A DNA stretch of 30,631 bases from Paulinella micropora (Eukaryota > Cercozoa > Imbricatea > Euglyphida): NCBI GenBank assembly GCA_009731375.1, contig BJOX01000011.1, positions 1,024,223-1,054,853 on the forward strand, read 5' to 3'. Of this stretch, positions 10,059 to 19,253 are shown in pieces. Within the stretch, counting starts at the first letter, position 1. Each line of letters starts with the position of its first letter. A program made the position numbers and the translations under genes. The notes beneath the pieces are model-generated. The model did not search any database. It had not been told where the DNA came from and was given only the letters and a program-made list of their open reading frames with translations.

Positions 10059-10959
10059 TTAATATTTTTTCTCTTTTGTAATTTGTTTTACTTTGTCAGA
10101 TAACTGCTCCTTCGGTTCTTCTTCTTCATGATGCTCTTCAACTTTAGTCTTTAATAATTCTGACGGTCGGACTAAGTCCTCTTCTGATAGTATAACTTTG
10201 AAGCCTTTACGGCCCTTAACCTTGAATATAGTTTTACTGAATTGTTTATCACCTTTTGAAAAAATAGTTCTTTGTAGTTCCTTTCTTACTCTTGTACCCT
10301 TAGGGAATTCATTAATTAAAGTATTTCTGTATATTTCTTGAGTGTTTTTTTCAGTCCCTTCATAAACATTAATAGGTACTGCTTTAATTGTTGTATGATA
10401 TGTTTTATTATAAGCATCAACAACCTCATGAATAATAGGAACTCATTGAAAATTTTCATTAAATTCCCATATTAAATTTAATTCATTTCGTATTGTTCTG
10501 AGAAACCTATCTATTATACCCATTGTTCTGTGATCGCCTACTTGAACAGTCCTATGTTCGATATTATTTTGTCTGAAATATTCAGTCACTTGTCCTTTGA
10601 ACTCACCACCATTATCTGAAGTAATTCTTTCAGGAACTTTTTTAGTAAATATTTTTTAACCCTTCTAAGACATAACCAGATGTTTTATTTTTGACTGGCT
10701 CAATCCACCCACGACGGCTATATACATCAATAGCAACTAATCCAAAATTATAATTAGCATTTCCTTTCTTAGTAGCCACCTTTGACATATCTATTAAATC
10801 AATAAATACTTGACTTAGTGGTTTTGCTTCTGGCGATGTTATCGTGTTCCATATCTTAGCTGGCTTTGATTGAAAATGTATTTCGGCCACTTCTTCAAGT
10901 TTTTCTTTCCGCTCTGTCTGCTCAGGAGTTTCTTGTTGCTGACTGTGTTTGTAGTCCAT
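10059..10959 (-). pseudogene. Retroviral-type (rve) integrase, broken
   Basis: The integrase inserts the element DNA into the chromosome. The 5' part (10959 to about 10645) has the first catalytic Asp in FIDLIDMS and the DVYSRRGWIEPVKNK strand typical of the RNase H-like core. A frameshift near 10645-10655 then leads to a second frame with ITSDNGGEF (second Asp) and MGIIDRFLRTIR at the third acid. That acid is Asp instead of the usual Glu, 34 residues after the second. An in-frame TGA at 10443-10445 falls at a probable Trp. The C-terminal segment (FKVILSEEDLVRPSELL) resembles the SH3-like or chromo-like tail. No N-terminal HHCC zinc domain is visible. It starts 9 bp downstream of the gene at 10969-11496, as in an operon-like pair. 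Confidence 0.9.
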
Positions 10960-10968
10960 GATATATTA

Positions 10969-11496
10969 TCAAAATTTTAAAAACATCTTTGAGACATCAT
11001 CATTATTTTTTTCTTTCTTACTTGGCTTCTCTGCTTGATTATAAACATTAACAGATATGTTCGACTTCTTACCGTTTCCTTTTTTAGATTTAGGCTTCGG
11101 CTCTTCTTCACTTTCTTCACTTTCGCTTTCGCTATCATCAGGTTCAGGCTCGGGCACAGGCTTTTTACTTACTTTCTTCTTTGCTTCCGCTTTCTTTCTT
11201 CTTATTTTCATCTTAGCCATCTTTTCAGCAATGATATCAGTAAAATCACATTCTTCATCGCTATCACTGCTTTCTTCTGGTGTATCATCTTGGTCTTTTC
11301 CATTAATGATATTATTAGCAACACCAATTTCGGCTATGCGGTTTATCTTTTCCTCCATCTCTTCATCATCGCCTACATAAGCATTTCTACACTTTGCTAA
11401 TTTCTCTTTCGCTATTTCAACCTTATGTTGCTTTTTGCTCTTAATACTTTCCACTGCCTTACCCCAATTCTTGCGACTTGCTTCGAGAGACTGCAT
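10969..11496 (-). CDS. Acidic, Lys-rich hypothetical protein (175 aa)
   Basis: An intact frame of 175 residues. The N-terminal third (about residues 1-60) is a Lys/Glu-rich, probably helical segment. Residues 75-95 are acidic (DDTPEESSDSDEECDF). Residues 110-165 are disordered, alternating basic (KKKVSKK) and acidic (DDSESESEESEEE) runs, and the protein ends VSKMFLKF. No domain is recognised. It lies immediately upstream of integrase on the same strand, so it is probably cotranscribed; an accessory role in DNA handling or the virion core is possible but unproven. It ends TGA directly followed by TAA. Confidence 0.65.
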   Translation of the reverse strand: MQSLEASRKNWGKAVESIKSKKQHKVEIAKEKLAKCRNAYVGDDEEMEEKINRIAEIGVANNIINGKDQDDTPEESSDSDEECDFTDIIAEKMAKMKIRRKKAEAKKKVSKKPVPEPEPDDSESESEESEEEPKPKSKKGNGKKSNISVNVYNQAEKPSKKEKNNDDVSKMFLKF

Positions 11497-11556
11497 TTAT
11501 ACTAAGATTATTATATTTTAGTATTTTTTAAATAAATAAATAAATAATATAATATA
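11497..11556. promoter_or_regulatory. Divergent AT-rich promoter region
   Basis: Only 60 bp separate the minus-strand gene starting at 11496 from the plus-strand fibre starting at 11557. The interval is almost pure A/T with an AAATAAATAAATAAATAATATAATATA block ending right at the fibre ATG. It must hold promoters for both directions unless longer upstream sequences overlap the genes. Confidence 0.5.
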
Positions 11557-14500
11557 ATGTCGCAATATAAATCCTTACTCAGTCTTAATGAGTTGGTTGT
11601 TGATAGTCTAAACATACTTAACTTAGACTTAACGAACACAAACATAGTGGGCTTAAATACAGACAGAGTGCCAGAAGATTCCGACCCAATAAATCTTTAT
11701 TATACTGATGCGCGATTTGACACACGTCTCGCTTTAAAATCAACAACAGACCTAAAAGAAGTGCTTAATTATTATTGGACTGATAACCGCTTTGATGGTC
11801 GGTTCGCTTTAAAATCAACAACTGACCTAAAAGAAGGACTTAATTATTATTGGACTGATAACCGCTTGGACACACGTCTCGCTTTAAAAACAACATCAGA
11901 CATCAAAGAAGGAAAAAATTTATACTACACAGAGCAACGAGTAAGGGATAATGACGAAGTCAAAGCCTCAACTCAACACCGCTCTAATACTTCCAATCCG
12001 CACCAAACCAGTTTATATAATTTGATAGACACAAACATATTTGCACAAGCGAGCGGACAATACTTAACTTACAACGATGTAGAAGGTAAATGGAAGAATA
12101 CAGCCCTTGGTTCAATTGATACACTTTCAGATGTGGTTATAACCGCACCGATAGCAATGAATAGTTATCTCACTTATAATTCAATAAAGTGGGTAAATAA
12201 AACCTTTCCGATAAATGTTGATGAATTCGGCAATATTAGTATGGGAAGGAAGAATATAACAGGAGTTAATTTACTTAATACCAAAGATGTTGATGAATGG
12301 ATATTTGAGCACCAAGATAATAATGATAAAGTTTCAGCGAGTGGAAGTATAGATAGCCACAGCGATGTGACAATATCAGGCTTCCCAGCAGATAACCAAC
12401 TGCTGATGTATAGCACGGGACAATGGAGAAACACCACACCACCCTTTCTTAGATTAGACGGCACTGCTAGTATGACGGGAGGACTAAATATGGGTGGTTG
12501 TGCTATTTCAGGGGCTTCATGGAATAAATCTCGCTAATCTCGCAGTTGATGGTTCGGTGGTCAAACTAACAGGAGACGAAACCATAGCGGGAATTAAAAC
12601 ATTTAGCAGTATAATAAATGCGAGTGCTGGTCTTGATATGAAAAGCCAAAGCATAACAAATGTTAATATTGTTGATGGTGTGGATGTTTCTGTCCTTGAT
12701 ACTTCGGTGGTTAAACTAACAGGAGACCAAACCATAGCAGGAAATAAAAAATTTACATCAGTTTTAGAAGTAAGTGGTTCATCAAATCCTACTTTTGATG
12801 GCATCGGTATAGCATTTGATACAAAAATAGGAATGATTGCAGCACAAAAAACAGCAACAGCGACTTGGTTTCCGATACAAATAACTGGTTCGTATGTTGA
12901 GTTATATTCAGGTAATACTTTAATTATAACCGCAATTGGAACAACATTAAGTTTGAAAAACAACAAAATAACAAACTTAGCCACACCATCAGCAAAAACG
13001 GACGGAGCAAACAAAGGTTATGTGGATACATTAGACGGGCAAAATGTGAAACTAACAGGAAACCAAACCATAGCAGGAATTAAGACATATAGCAGTGGTG
13101 TTGAAATAACGGGAAATTCAATCAATTCAACAACAAAGGGAACATTCATTGTTTTCAATTCTACCAGTAATATCGGGTCAATTGCTAGTTTGGATATGAA
13201 AACTGCAACATATTACAACTTTGAAATTTCTGCGAAAAAAATAAGTTTTATTATTGACTGGATAATTGTTTCGTGGTTTAATGCTACTGGATTAGATTGT
13301 AATAGCAGTCGGATTGTTAATCTGGGAGCACCACAAAATGCGAATGAAGCGGTAAATAGACAATATCTGGATGACAATTGTGTGAAACTAACAACAGACC
13401 AAACCATAACAGGAAGTAAAACATTTAATGGCGCGAGTACTACGATAAAAAATCTAACTTTAACGAACAACGCCGATTTTAATAATCAAACTATCATTAA
13501 TGGTGGAAATATAACATATAATGGAGCGAGGATATTAAACCAAAATGGAGGAGATATATTCTTTTCACAGACATCAGGTATTATCAATATTTCTTATTTA
13601 CTCTAAATACCGCTACAAGCGGAACCGCGAACCAAAGAGGTTATGTATTCACGAATGTAGCATTTGATGCAAAAGGGGCGGGACTTTATATTTCAAAACT
13701 TTTGGATAATAAAAGTGCTTCGTCTGACATTGTCCGTTTTAACAATGCTGGTGGTATGCGGTTTTATGGAGCCTTGGATATGAACTCAAACAATATAACA
13801 AGTGCTGGAACAATAACGGGAACAACAATTACTTCAACTGCTGGCATGACTACAACAACATTAACGGCGAGCGAATTATTAACAGCAGATGGCGGTTGCA
13901 AGTTATCTATTCAAAATAAAGTAGATGGAGGAAATGGACAGGGTATATTTCTGTGGGATACAGACAACGCAGGATGGGGTATTTATATGGCTCAGCCAGG
14001 GGCAGGTAAAAGTCTATCTGGAGGGTCTGCGGTTGCAGGCAACGATATTTCAGGCTTTGCTATAAGATTTAGGTCTGGTTTTGCTTCGGCGGATGGTTTT
14101 GTGTGGGAAAATTCTAATGAGCAATTGTTAATGTCATTGAATGGGGCAAACGGGACTTTATGGACAAAAGGATTGATAACGGCTAGTTCGGGGATATCAA
14201 CAACAACATTAACAACGAGCGACAAAATAACATCAGCACTAGGCAAACCGATAATCATAGGCAACTCAACAAAATCATCAAATGGAGCAACGGCAGGTTT
14301 AGAATTATACGGGACGGCTTCAAATATCGGAGGAGCACACTTACAAGCAATAACAACGGCGGATGCTTATCCAACATTTCAATATTGAATTGGGCACACG
14401 ACAATGTCAATTTAAGTTTTGATGCTTATTTTGATGGCACGAACTGGAAATCAAGCCACAGCGGTTCAAACTTTCTAATTCAAAAAGGTGGAAAACTCGC

Positions 14501-15174
14501 TTTTTATTATAATTCAGGAACAACGGTTGGAAACAATATATCTTACACTGAGGCGATGAACATTAATACGTCGGGAGAGGTAGTCATCCCAACAGCATCC
14601 AGCGGATTTTTAACATTAAGAAAAAGACCTGCTTATACTAACGACCCACAAATATTTTGAAATCGGGTGGATATACGAATTATGGAGTAGTTTGTGGTTC
14701 AACTGGTTTGGTTCATGCTTGGACTACTTCAAACTCTTCAAGCGAGCCTTCTGGAAGTTATAACTATATTCCTCTCAATGGTGCTTGGACAAACTCATCG
14801 GACAGGAGGCTAAAATCAGATATTAAAACATTAGACTGCGGGGGATTGTTGTGAGAAACTAATGAAAATAAATTGTTGTTCATATTATTTGAAATCAGAC
14901 GAAAAGAAAGAACAAAAGAACCACGGATTTATTGCTGATGAAGTTAAAAAATATTTCCTGAATTTGTATCTGAAAGTGGAATGAAAGGGGACGATGGAGA
15001 TGGCTACCTTGAAGGCATAACATATACAAGTTTTATACCGATATTAGTCAGTGCTTTTNNNNNNNNNNGGCGGAAAAGGTAGTTAATTTAGAAAAAGAAA
15101 ATAAAAATCTTATGAATATACTACAAGACCAAGCAAACCAATTAGCAGAAATACGAGCAGTCGTTTTCCCTTGA
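11557..15174 (+). pseudogene. Long tail-fibre-like protein with C-terminal S74 chaperone domain, multiply frameshifted
   Basis: About 1,200 codons of phage-fibre-like sequence. The start has three 25-residue repeats with YYTDARFDTRLALKSTTDL-type sequence (11694-11925). The middle has four units resembling VKLTGDQTIAGIKTF (about 12560, 12710, 13045, 13380), a signature of phage and giant-virus fibres, then Ser/Thr/Gly-rich beta-structure. The C-terminus contains SDRRLKSDIK (about 14800), HGFIADEVKK (about 14930) and YTSFIPILVSAF, matching the peptidase S74 intramolecular chaperone that trimerises fibres and cleaves itself off, then a short coiled coil to VVFP. The frame switches near 12525, 13600, 14380, 14650, 14850 and 14955, and a 10-N gap lies at 15059-15068. 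The probable role is host attachment. Family attribution is strong, continuity inferred. Confidence 0.8.
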
Positions 15175-15316
15175 TATTTATCAACTTCACTCTCATTCGC
15201 TTCGCTCATTCTCGTTTGTTGATAAACATCGTAAAAGAATAATATTTTTTACTAAAAAAAACGATGTTTTAGAATAAGAGAGAGTGCGACAGCACGAATC
15301 GCAATTCTAAAATATC
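15173..15316. repeat. Structured intergenic element, copy 1
   Basis: Bounded by GATATTT at the fibre stop codon and AAATATC directly before the next ATG. It contains stem A, AAACATCGT (15224-15232) with ACGATGTTT (15261-15269), and stem B, GATGTTTTAGAAT (15263-15275) with ATTCTAAAATATC (15304-15316). The two stems share GATGTTT, so they are mutually exclusive. A GTGC-GACA-GCAC hairpin lies inside. This copy has a shorter core than the other two and a T-A pair where they have G-C in stem B. Confidence 0.7.
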
Positions 15317-15670
15317 ATGTCAAATAATACAACTAGACTTCACAGACCCCCGCCTATTATGGATATGGATGGCGAACTAGCACCAGAATTAAAGTCTCGT
15401 GTTCTTGAAGTAGAACTAAAGACTGAGGAAACAAAAGTAGCGCACGAATTGGAAGATAACTGGAATTGTTGTTGTATAAAAAACAGACCAACCGACAGCC
15501 GACTTATTAAATACTTATTTCAAATGGGTATCATCGTTGCCATTATAGCCCTTTGTATCGTGAGGCTATCTGAAAAGAACTTACCTTGTGAGGTTGCTAA
15601 TACTTATGTCGGAATCCTAACATTGCTTATCGGCATTTGCCTTCCTTCGCCTTCTTCAAGTAAGAAATGA
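15317..15670 (+). CDS. Two-transmembrane small virion-type membrane protein (117 aa)
   Basis: An intact 117-residue protein. The N-terminal ~60 residues are hydrophilic and contain a CCC cluster (about residues 51-53). Then come two hydrophobic helices, YLFQMGIIVAIIALCIVRL and YVGILTLLIGICL, closed by PSPSSSKK. The layout (long cytosolic or lumenal head, a hairpin of two TM helices, and a Pro-rich end) resembles small membrane proteins common in Polinton-like viruses, virophages and large DNA viruses, but no named family is certain. It is flanked on both sides by structured intergenic elements, which provide the TGA stop context (TGATATTTT). Confidence 0.75.
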   Translation: MSNNTTRLHRPPPIMDMDGELAPELKSRVLEVELKTEETKVAHELEDNWNCCCIKNRPTDSRLIKYLFQMGIIVAIIALCIVRLSEKNLPCEVANTYVGILTLLIGICLPSPSSSKK

Positions 15671-15819
15671 TATTTTACTCATGCACTTCGTGCCTTCGTA
15701 AAACATCGTCCACCATTAAAGTATAAAAACGATGTTTGAGAATAAGCGAGAGTGCGAAGCACGACCATCTCGTAGAGTGATTACGCCCTTCGGGCAGTAA
15801 AGTGAAATTCTCAAATATC
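15669..15819. repeat. Structured intergenic element, copy 2
   Basis: Runs from GATATTTT at the stop of the two-TM gene to AAATATC at the stop of the convergent secreted-protein gene. Stem A is AAACATCGT (15701-15709) with ACGATGTTT (15729-15737). Stem B is GATGTTTGAGAAT (15731-15743) with ATTCTCAAATATC (15807-15819). Internal hairpins are GCAC-TTC-GTGC, GTGC-GAA-GCAC and GCCC-TTC-GGGC. The stem A loop (15710-15728) reads CCACCATTAAAGTATAAAA, the reverse complement of the loop in copy 3. Confidence 0.75.
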
Positions 15820-16069
15820 AAAGAAATGAACATTCATAGGTATGTGTCATATACCATCTATCACCCGCACACATTAAAGGCAAAGCCTCATCAAAACTAC
15901 GACACATATTATTTCCGTTATTTATGAAAACACAGTTAAACCCTGTATCTACCCCTTGCTTTATACAATAAGCACAACTCTCATTCTTTTTTTCGCTTAC
16001 CCGTGAGTAAAAGTCGCAGGCAGTCCGACCTAACACAGACCCAACAAATATTAATAAAATTTTTATCAT
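15818..16069 (-). CDS. Small secreted Cys-rich protein (83 aa)
   Basis: The ATG at 16069 gives a typical signal peptide, MIKILLIFVGSVLGRTA, followed by a ~65-residue mature part with seven Cys (spacing including SCAYC, FNC, NMC, LMC and a C-terminal ECSFL). A longer upstream frame reaches 16216 but has no signal peptide and overlaps the divergent gene start at 16133, so I chose 16069. Such a protein could be disulfide-bonded and exported or placed in the virion. No family is recognised; the C-x6+-C-x2-C pattern only vaguely recalls PSI-type modules. Its stop overlaps structured element copy 2. Confidence 0.5.
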   Translation of the reverse strand: MIKILLIFVGSVLGRTACDFYSRVSEKKNESCAYCIKQGVDTGFNCVFINNGNNMCRSFDEALPLMCAGDRWYMTHTYECSFL

Positions 16070-16132
16070 CTTATATCTATATTTATATATTTTAACCACA
16101 AAGCACGAAGTGGCGAAGCAAGCGTAGTCAGA

Positions 16133-16588
16133 ATGACGGAGCACAAATACCAAAAGATTATTTTTCTTAGCAATGATTTTGCTGGAGGAAGCAAAACATT
16201 TAATAAAAATATTCAAATGTCATTCACACCAACCAAAATGAATGTTAAGTTTATTCATTATACGAACGACCAGACGGAAACCAAAACCAGAATTCTTTAT
16301 ATGGACAGNNNNNNNNNNTCATTCACACCCACCAAAATGAATTTTATCCACTATATGAACGACCAGACAGAGACAAAAACCAGAATTCTTTACATGGATA
16401 GAATTGGAATTATTGGAACATTTGCGGACAGCACCACAGCAAACATTTCAAACCTTAGTTATAATTTAGGTGTCGTTGGATGGACAGACGGACAATATAC
16501 ATTTCAAGTCCTTGAAACTGACAGCGGAAATATCGACACAGGAAATTTAGCGGGAAGAATTGTTATCGCTTTGGAACTTTTGGCTTAG
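16133..16588 (+). CDS. Unknown protein interrupted by a gap with duplicated flanks
   Basis: The frame starts MTEHKYQKIIFLSNDF and ends VIALELLA, with a predicted beta-rich composition. A 10-N gap at 16309-16318 interrupts it, and the ~85 bp before and after the gap are diverged copies of each other (TCATTCACACC...AGAATTCTTTA). If collapsed, the protein would be about 120 residues. Position between structural genes and directly before the ATPase suggests a small virion protein, but no domain is recognised. ATPase sequence follows within 15 bp. Confidence 0.55.
   Translation: MTEHKYQKIIFLSNDFAGGSKTFNKNIQMSFTPTKMNVKFIHYTNDQTETKTRILYMDXXXXSFTPTKMNFIHYMNDQTETKTRILYMDRIGIIGTFADSTTANISNLSYNLGVVGWTDGQYTFQVLETDSGNIDTGNLAGRIVIALELLA
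16309..16318. other. Assembly gap (10 N)
   Basis: Ten N. The flanking sequences are ~88% similar repeats of each other, so the assembler may have joined two alleles or two element copies instead of reading through. The same gap size occurs at 15059-15068. Confidence 0.95.
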
Positions 16589-16598
16589 AATATATACA

Positions 16599-17398
16599 AT
16601 GGAGTGAATAACGTGAAGGTGAAACCAGTGAAGCAGGATGGTGAAGGTAATAAACAGGCGAAAGGTTATAAATTATTCAACGAGCCTTATTCAAATATAT
16701 TTCTACTCGCCCGTAAGAAGAGCGGGAAAACGACAGCACTCTTTGAAATACTGAAACGGACTACAGACAGAAAAACCCGTATTGTCATTATTGCTTCAAC
16801 AATTCACAAGGACTACATTTATAAAGCAATGGTAAAGCACTTCAAGAACAGGGGAAACCCAATGGCAATTTATACCTTTCTTAAATCAGATGGTGTTAAT
16901 GTCATTAATTATGAGTTAGACAAACTGAACAGACAGGACGAGCAACACGAAGGAGAAGTAAAACAGGACAAAGAAGAAATAGAGAAACCACAATTTTTAT
17001 ACTTTGGAAAGGAAAAGAAAAAAGAAGGAGGTGAGAAGAAAGAGAGACCAAGTAAGTATATTTCTCCAGAGGTTGTTTTTGTTTTGGATGATTTAGGAAG
17101 TGGATTAAGAGACAAGTCCGTAAGTGATTTGTTAAAAAAGAACAGACACTATAAAAGTAAGGGGATTATGTCAAGTCAGTATTTGAACGACCTACGGCCA
17201 GAAGCCATTAAGCAATTAATCTTTCCGGGCCAGTCTCAGGATAAAATGGAACTCGTGTATAAACACTTAGACTTATATTTTGACTTTGATTACTTTCTTC
17301 AAAAGTATCACGAAGCTACAAAGGAGAGATTTAAGTTTCTTTATGTCTCAAGTGTTGATGATCAATTACGGAAGAATTTCTCATTAAAATTTTTATAA
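16599..17398 (+). CDS. A32/FtsK-HerA type genome-packaging ATPase
   Basis: Powers translocation of the element DNA into its capsid. In the main frame, open from 16604, the Walker A is ARKKSGKTT (about residues 36-44 when counted from 16604), with Ala in place of the usual first Gly. Walker B is VVFVLDDLG (about 153-161), followed by a sensor-like MSSQYLNDLRPEAIKQ. About 260 residues is normal for Polinton and virophage ATPases. The likely ATG at 16599 (TATATACAATGG) runs into TGA after two codons while the long frame starts with GTG, so either one base is missing near 16602 or the start lies elsewhere. A short Lys/Glu-rich insert (about residues 105-150) precedes Walker B. Confidence 0.9.
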
Positions 17399-17432
17399 TA
17401 TTTTTATATAATTATTTTTTTTACTTATTATA

Positions 17433-17762
17433 ATGGTAGTGAAGACAACTCGTGTTGAATTCATTCCAACAATCGGCAAACAAACTATTAACTCAAGCAC
17501 AAATATGGCTAGAGGCAAAAAGAAGACTGGTCGCAAGAAGAAGCAAGGAGGCAAGGGACAGGCTGGCGGTAAAATTAACTGGCAAAAAGTTGGGAAAACG
17601 GCCTTTGCTGTTGATAAATTTCTTCGCAATAATAAGTTAATCTCTAGGACTGCGGGAGCATTAAGTAGCGTCGGGGTACCTTACGCTGGCAGTGTTAGTG
17701 CTGTAGCTTCAAAACTCGGATATGAAAAAAAACAATCTGGCCGTGGTGCCCTTAAATTCTAA
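17433..17762 (+). CDS. Small basic protein, possible virion core or membrane-active protein (109 aa)
   Basis: Intact. The N-terminus MVVKTTRVEFIPTIG is followed by a second possible start, MARGKKKTGRKKKQGGKG, at residue 25, a strongly basic patch. The C-terminal half is a small-residue-rich, amphipathic or hydrophobic stretch (ISRTAGALSSVGVPYAGSVS) ending in SGRGALKF. Basic nucleic-acid-binding proteins and pVI-like amphipathic proteins are typical of adenovirus/Polinton virions and lie in this gene neighbourhood, so a minor virion role is reasonable. This is inference from composition and position. Confidence 0.6.
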   Translation: MVVKTTRVEFIPTIGKQTINSSTNMARGKKKTGRKKKQGGKGQAGGKINWQKVGKTAFAVDKFLRNNKLISRTAGALSSVGVPYAGSVSAVASKLGYEKKQSGRGALKF

Positions 17763-17813
17763 AAAAAAAAAAATAATTTGATATAACACAGAAGTATTTT
17801 TTGTTAATATACA

Positions 17814-19253
17814 ATGGTCGCTAAGACTAAAAATGTGAAAAGGGCAAAAGTCCGTCCGCCGCGGGTTTATAGGAATAAAAGCGGGAAGCCGTATATTATC
17901 CAGAAGGGTAAAAAATATTATCTTAATTTCGGTAAGAAAACAAATGATATGAGCACACTTCAAATTGTTAAACTTTTTATGAAATACTTAAGCAGACCAA
18001 AAGCAAAGCGAGCACCTAAGCAAAAAGAAGACTTAAGAAAAGTCCAGAGCCTGTCAGAGATTGAACAGAATACGAGAACAGCCATTAATGACCACTTAGA
18101 CAAACTCAGAAAGGAGAAATATGAAAAGATTGATGAGATAGACCAAAAAGAGAAAAAGGCACGGGCGGATACTGAAGAGGAGAAGAAGAGGCAAGAAAGA
18201 AAAGACATAGCAGATGCTAAGGAAAGGCAGGATGAGTTAGCAAGGATACACCGCAATGAACTATACGATATCAAGGAACGACAAGAACAAAAAGCCAGAG
18301 AACTAAGAAGGGAGCAAAAACTCATAGAAGATGTAAAATATGAAGAAGACAGAAAAAATAGGATACAAGCATTACCACCAATTCAATATCAATACATTAT
18401 GCCACCACAGCAGGGACAGCCACAAGAACAACAGGCACAGCCAGAGGTAAAAGTTAAGCCAAATAAAGAATTTGAAGACAATAAAAAATTAATCATAAAT
18501 TCTGGAGTTTTTACTCAAGCAGATATAGATAATTGGGAACCTAGTAAAATACAAAGTATAGCAGAAAGAATAAAAGATTTTCAAAAGCAACAAATAACAA
18601 TAGATGATATGAAAAAAATGCTAGGAGCACAAGAAGCATTAAATAAAAATATAGGAAACCAACTAGAGGAGGCTAAATACAGATTAATGTTGAAGAATGG
18701 ATTGTCAAATAGTAATGTTGAGAAAAAACTTACTATTAAAATTCTTGGTGAAGCATTAAGGGATAAACTTAAAAATGAAGGCCACGATGTTAAAGGTTGG
18801 AACCAAAGGGCATCATGGATAATAGACAAAATTGTAGAACATAAAATTGATGTAGGACAAAAGAAGGACGAAGTAAAAAAGAAACTCGCAGAATATTTGG
18901 GATTACAAACGGGAACTGGTTTAGAAGATTTGATTAATAAAGTGTTTTCCGTAAAAAACATTAAAAAGTATTTATCACGAAAAGAATGGGTTCATTCAAT
19001 GAGAAAAAAAGATTATGTTAATGCTCTTATAAATAAATATAGAAATGAGCAACTGAGGGGGTTTCACCCCCTACCATACCCCCGAGCGTCGCGGAGACGC
19101 CAGAGCAACCACAGCCTGAGCCCCAGCAACCACAGACAGAGGAGACAACCATACCCCCGAGCGTCGCGGAGACACCAGAGCAACAGCAACCAGAGCCACA
19201 GCCAGAGGAGCCACAGCAACCAGAGGAACAACAGGGTGAGGGTCGCGGTTTAA
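17814..19253 (+). CDS. Long coiled-coil protein, possibly fused to the downstream protease
   Basis: The first 60 residues are basic, with GKPYIIQKGKKYYLNF, like short DNA-binding or capsid-binding modules of large viruses. Residues ~75-185 are a strong charged coiled coil (EEKKRQERKDIADAKERQDE). Then come a Pro/Gln linker (~190-220) and a helical domain (~225-410). After about 19055 this frame becomes Arg/Ser-rich. The frame of the protease is open over the same DNA (19049-19253), giving a Pro/Glu/Gln-rich linker with two 25-residue repeats (IPPSVAETPEQ). I therefore suspect a single-base error in the GGGGG at 19057-19061 and a fusion protein. TATA-like AATATACAATGG immediately precedes the ATG. 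Confidence 0.6.
   Translation: MVAKTKNVKRAKVRPPRVYRNKSGKPYIIQKGKKYYLNFGKKTNDMSTLQIVKLFMKYLSRPKAKRAPKQKEDLRKVQSLSEIEQNTRTAINDHLDKLRKEKYEKIDEIDQKEKKARADTEEEKKRQERKDIADAKERQDELARIHRNELYDIKERQEQKARELRREQKLIEDVKYEEDRKNRIQALPPIQYQYIMPPQQGQPQEQQAQPEVKVKPNKEFEDNKKLIINSGVFTQADIDNWEPSKIQSIAERIKDFQKQQITIDDMKKMLGAQEALNKNIGNQLEEAKYRLMLKNGLSNSNVEKKLTIKILGEALRDKLKNEGHDVKGWNQRASWIIDKIVEHKIDVGQKKDEVKKKLAEYLGLQTGTGLEDLINKVFSVKNIKKYLSRKEWVHSMRKKDYVNALINKYRNEQLRGFHPLPYPRASRRRQSNHSLSPSNHRQRRQPYPRASRRHQSNSNQSHSQRSHSNQRNNRVRVAV

Noticed and set aside
11035-11400. Plus-strand frames opposite the acidic Lys-rich gene
   Set aside because: They are Phe/Ser/Leu-rich antisense shadows of a low-complexity minus-strand gene.
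15173-15316. CRISPR-like or direct-repeat array
   Set aside because: The three copies are far apart, have no spacer pattern and are defined by inverted structure.
16070-16216. Longer N-terminus for the secreted protein
   Set aside because: The extension would hide the signal peptide and overlap the divergent gene start at 16133; 16069 gives a clean signal peptide.
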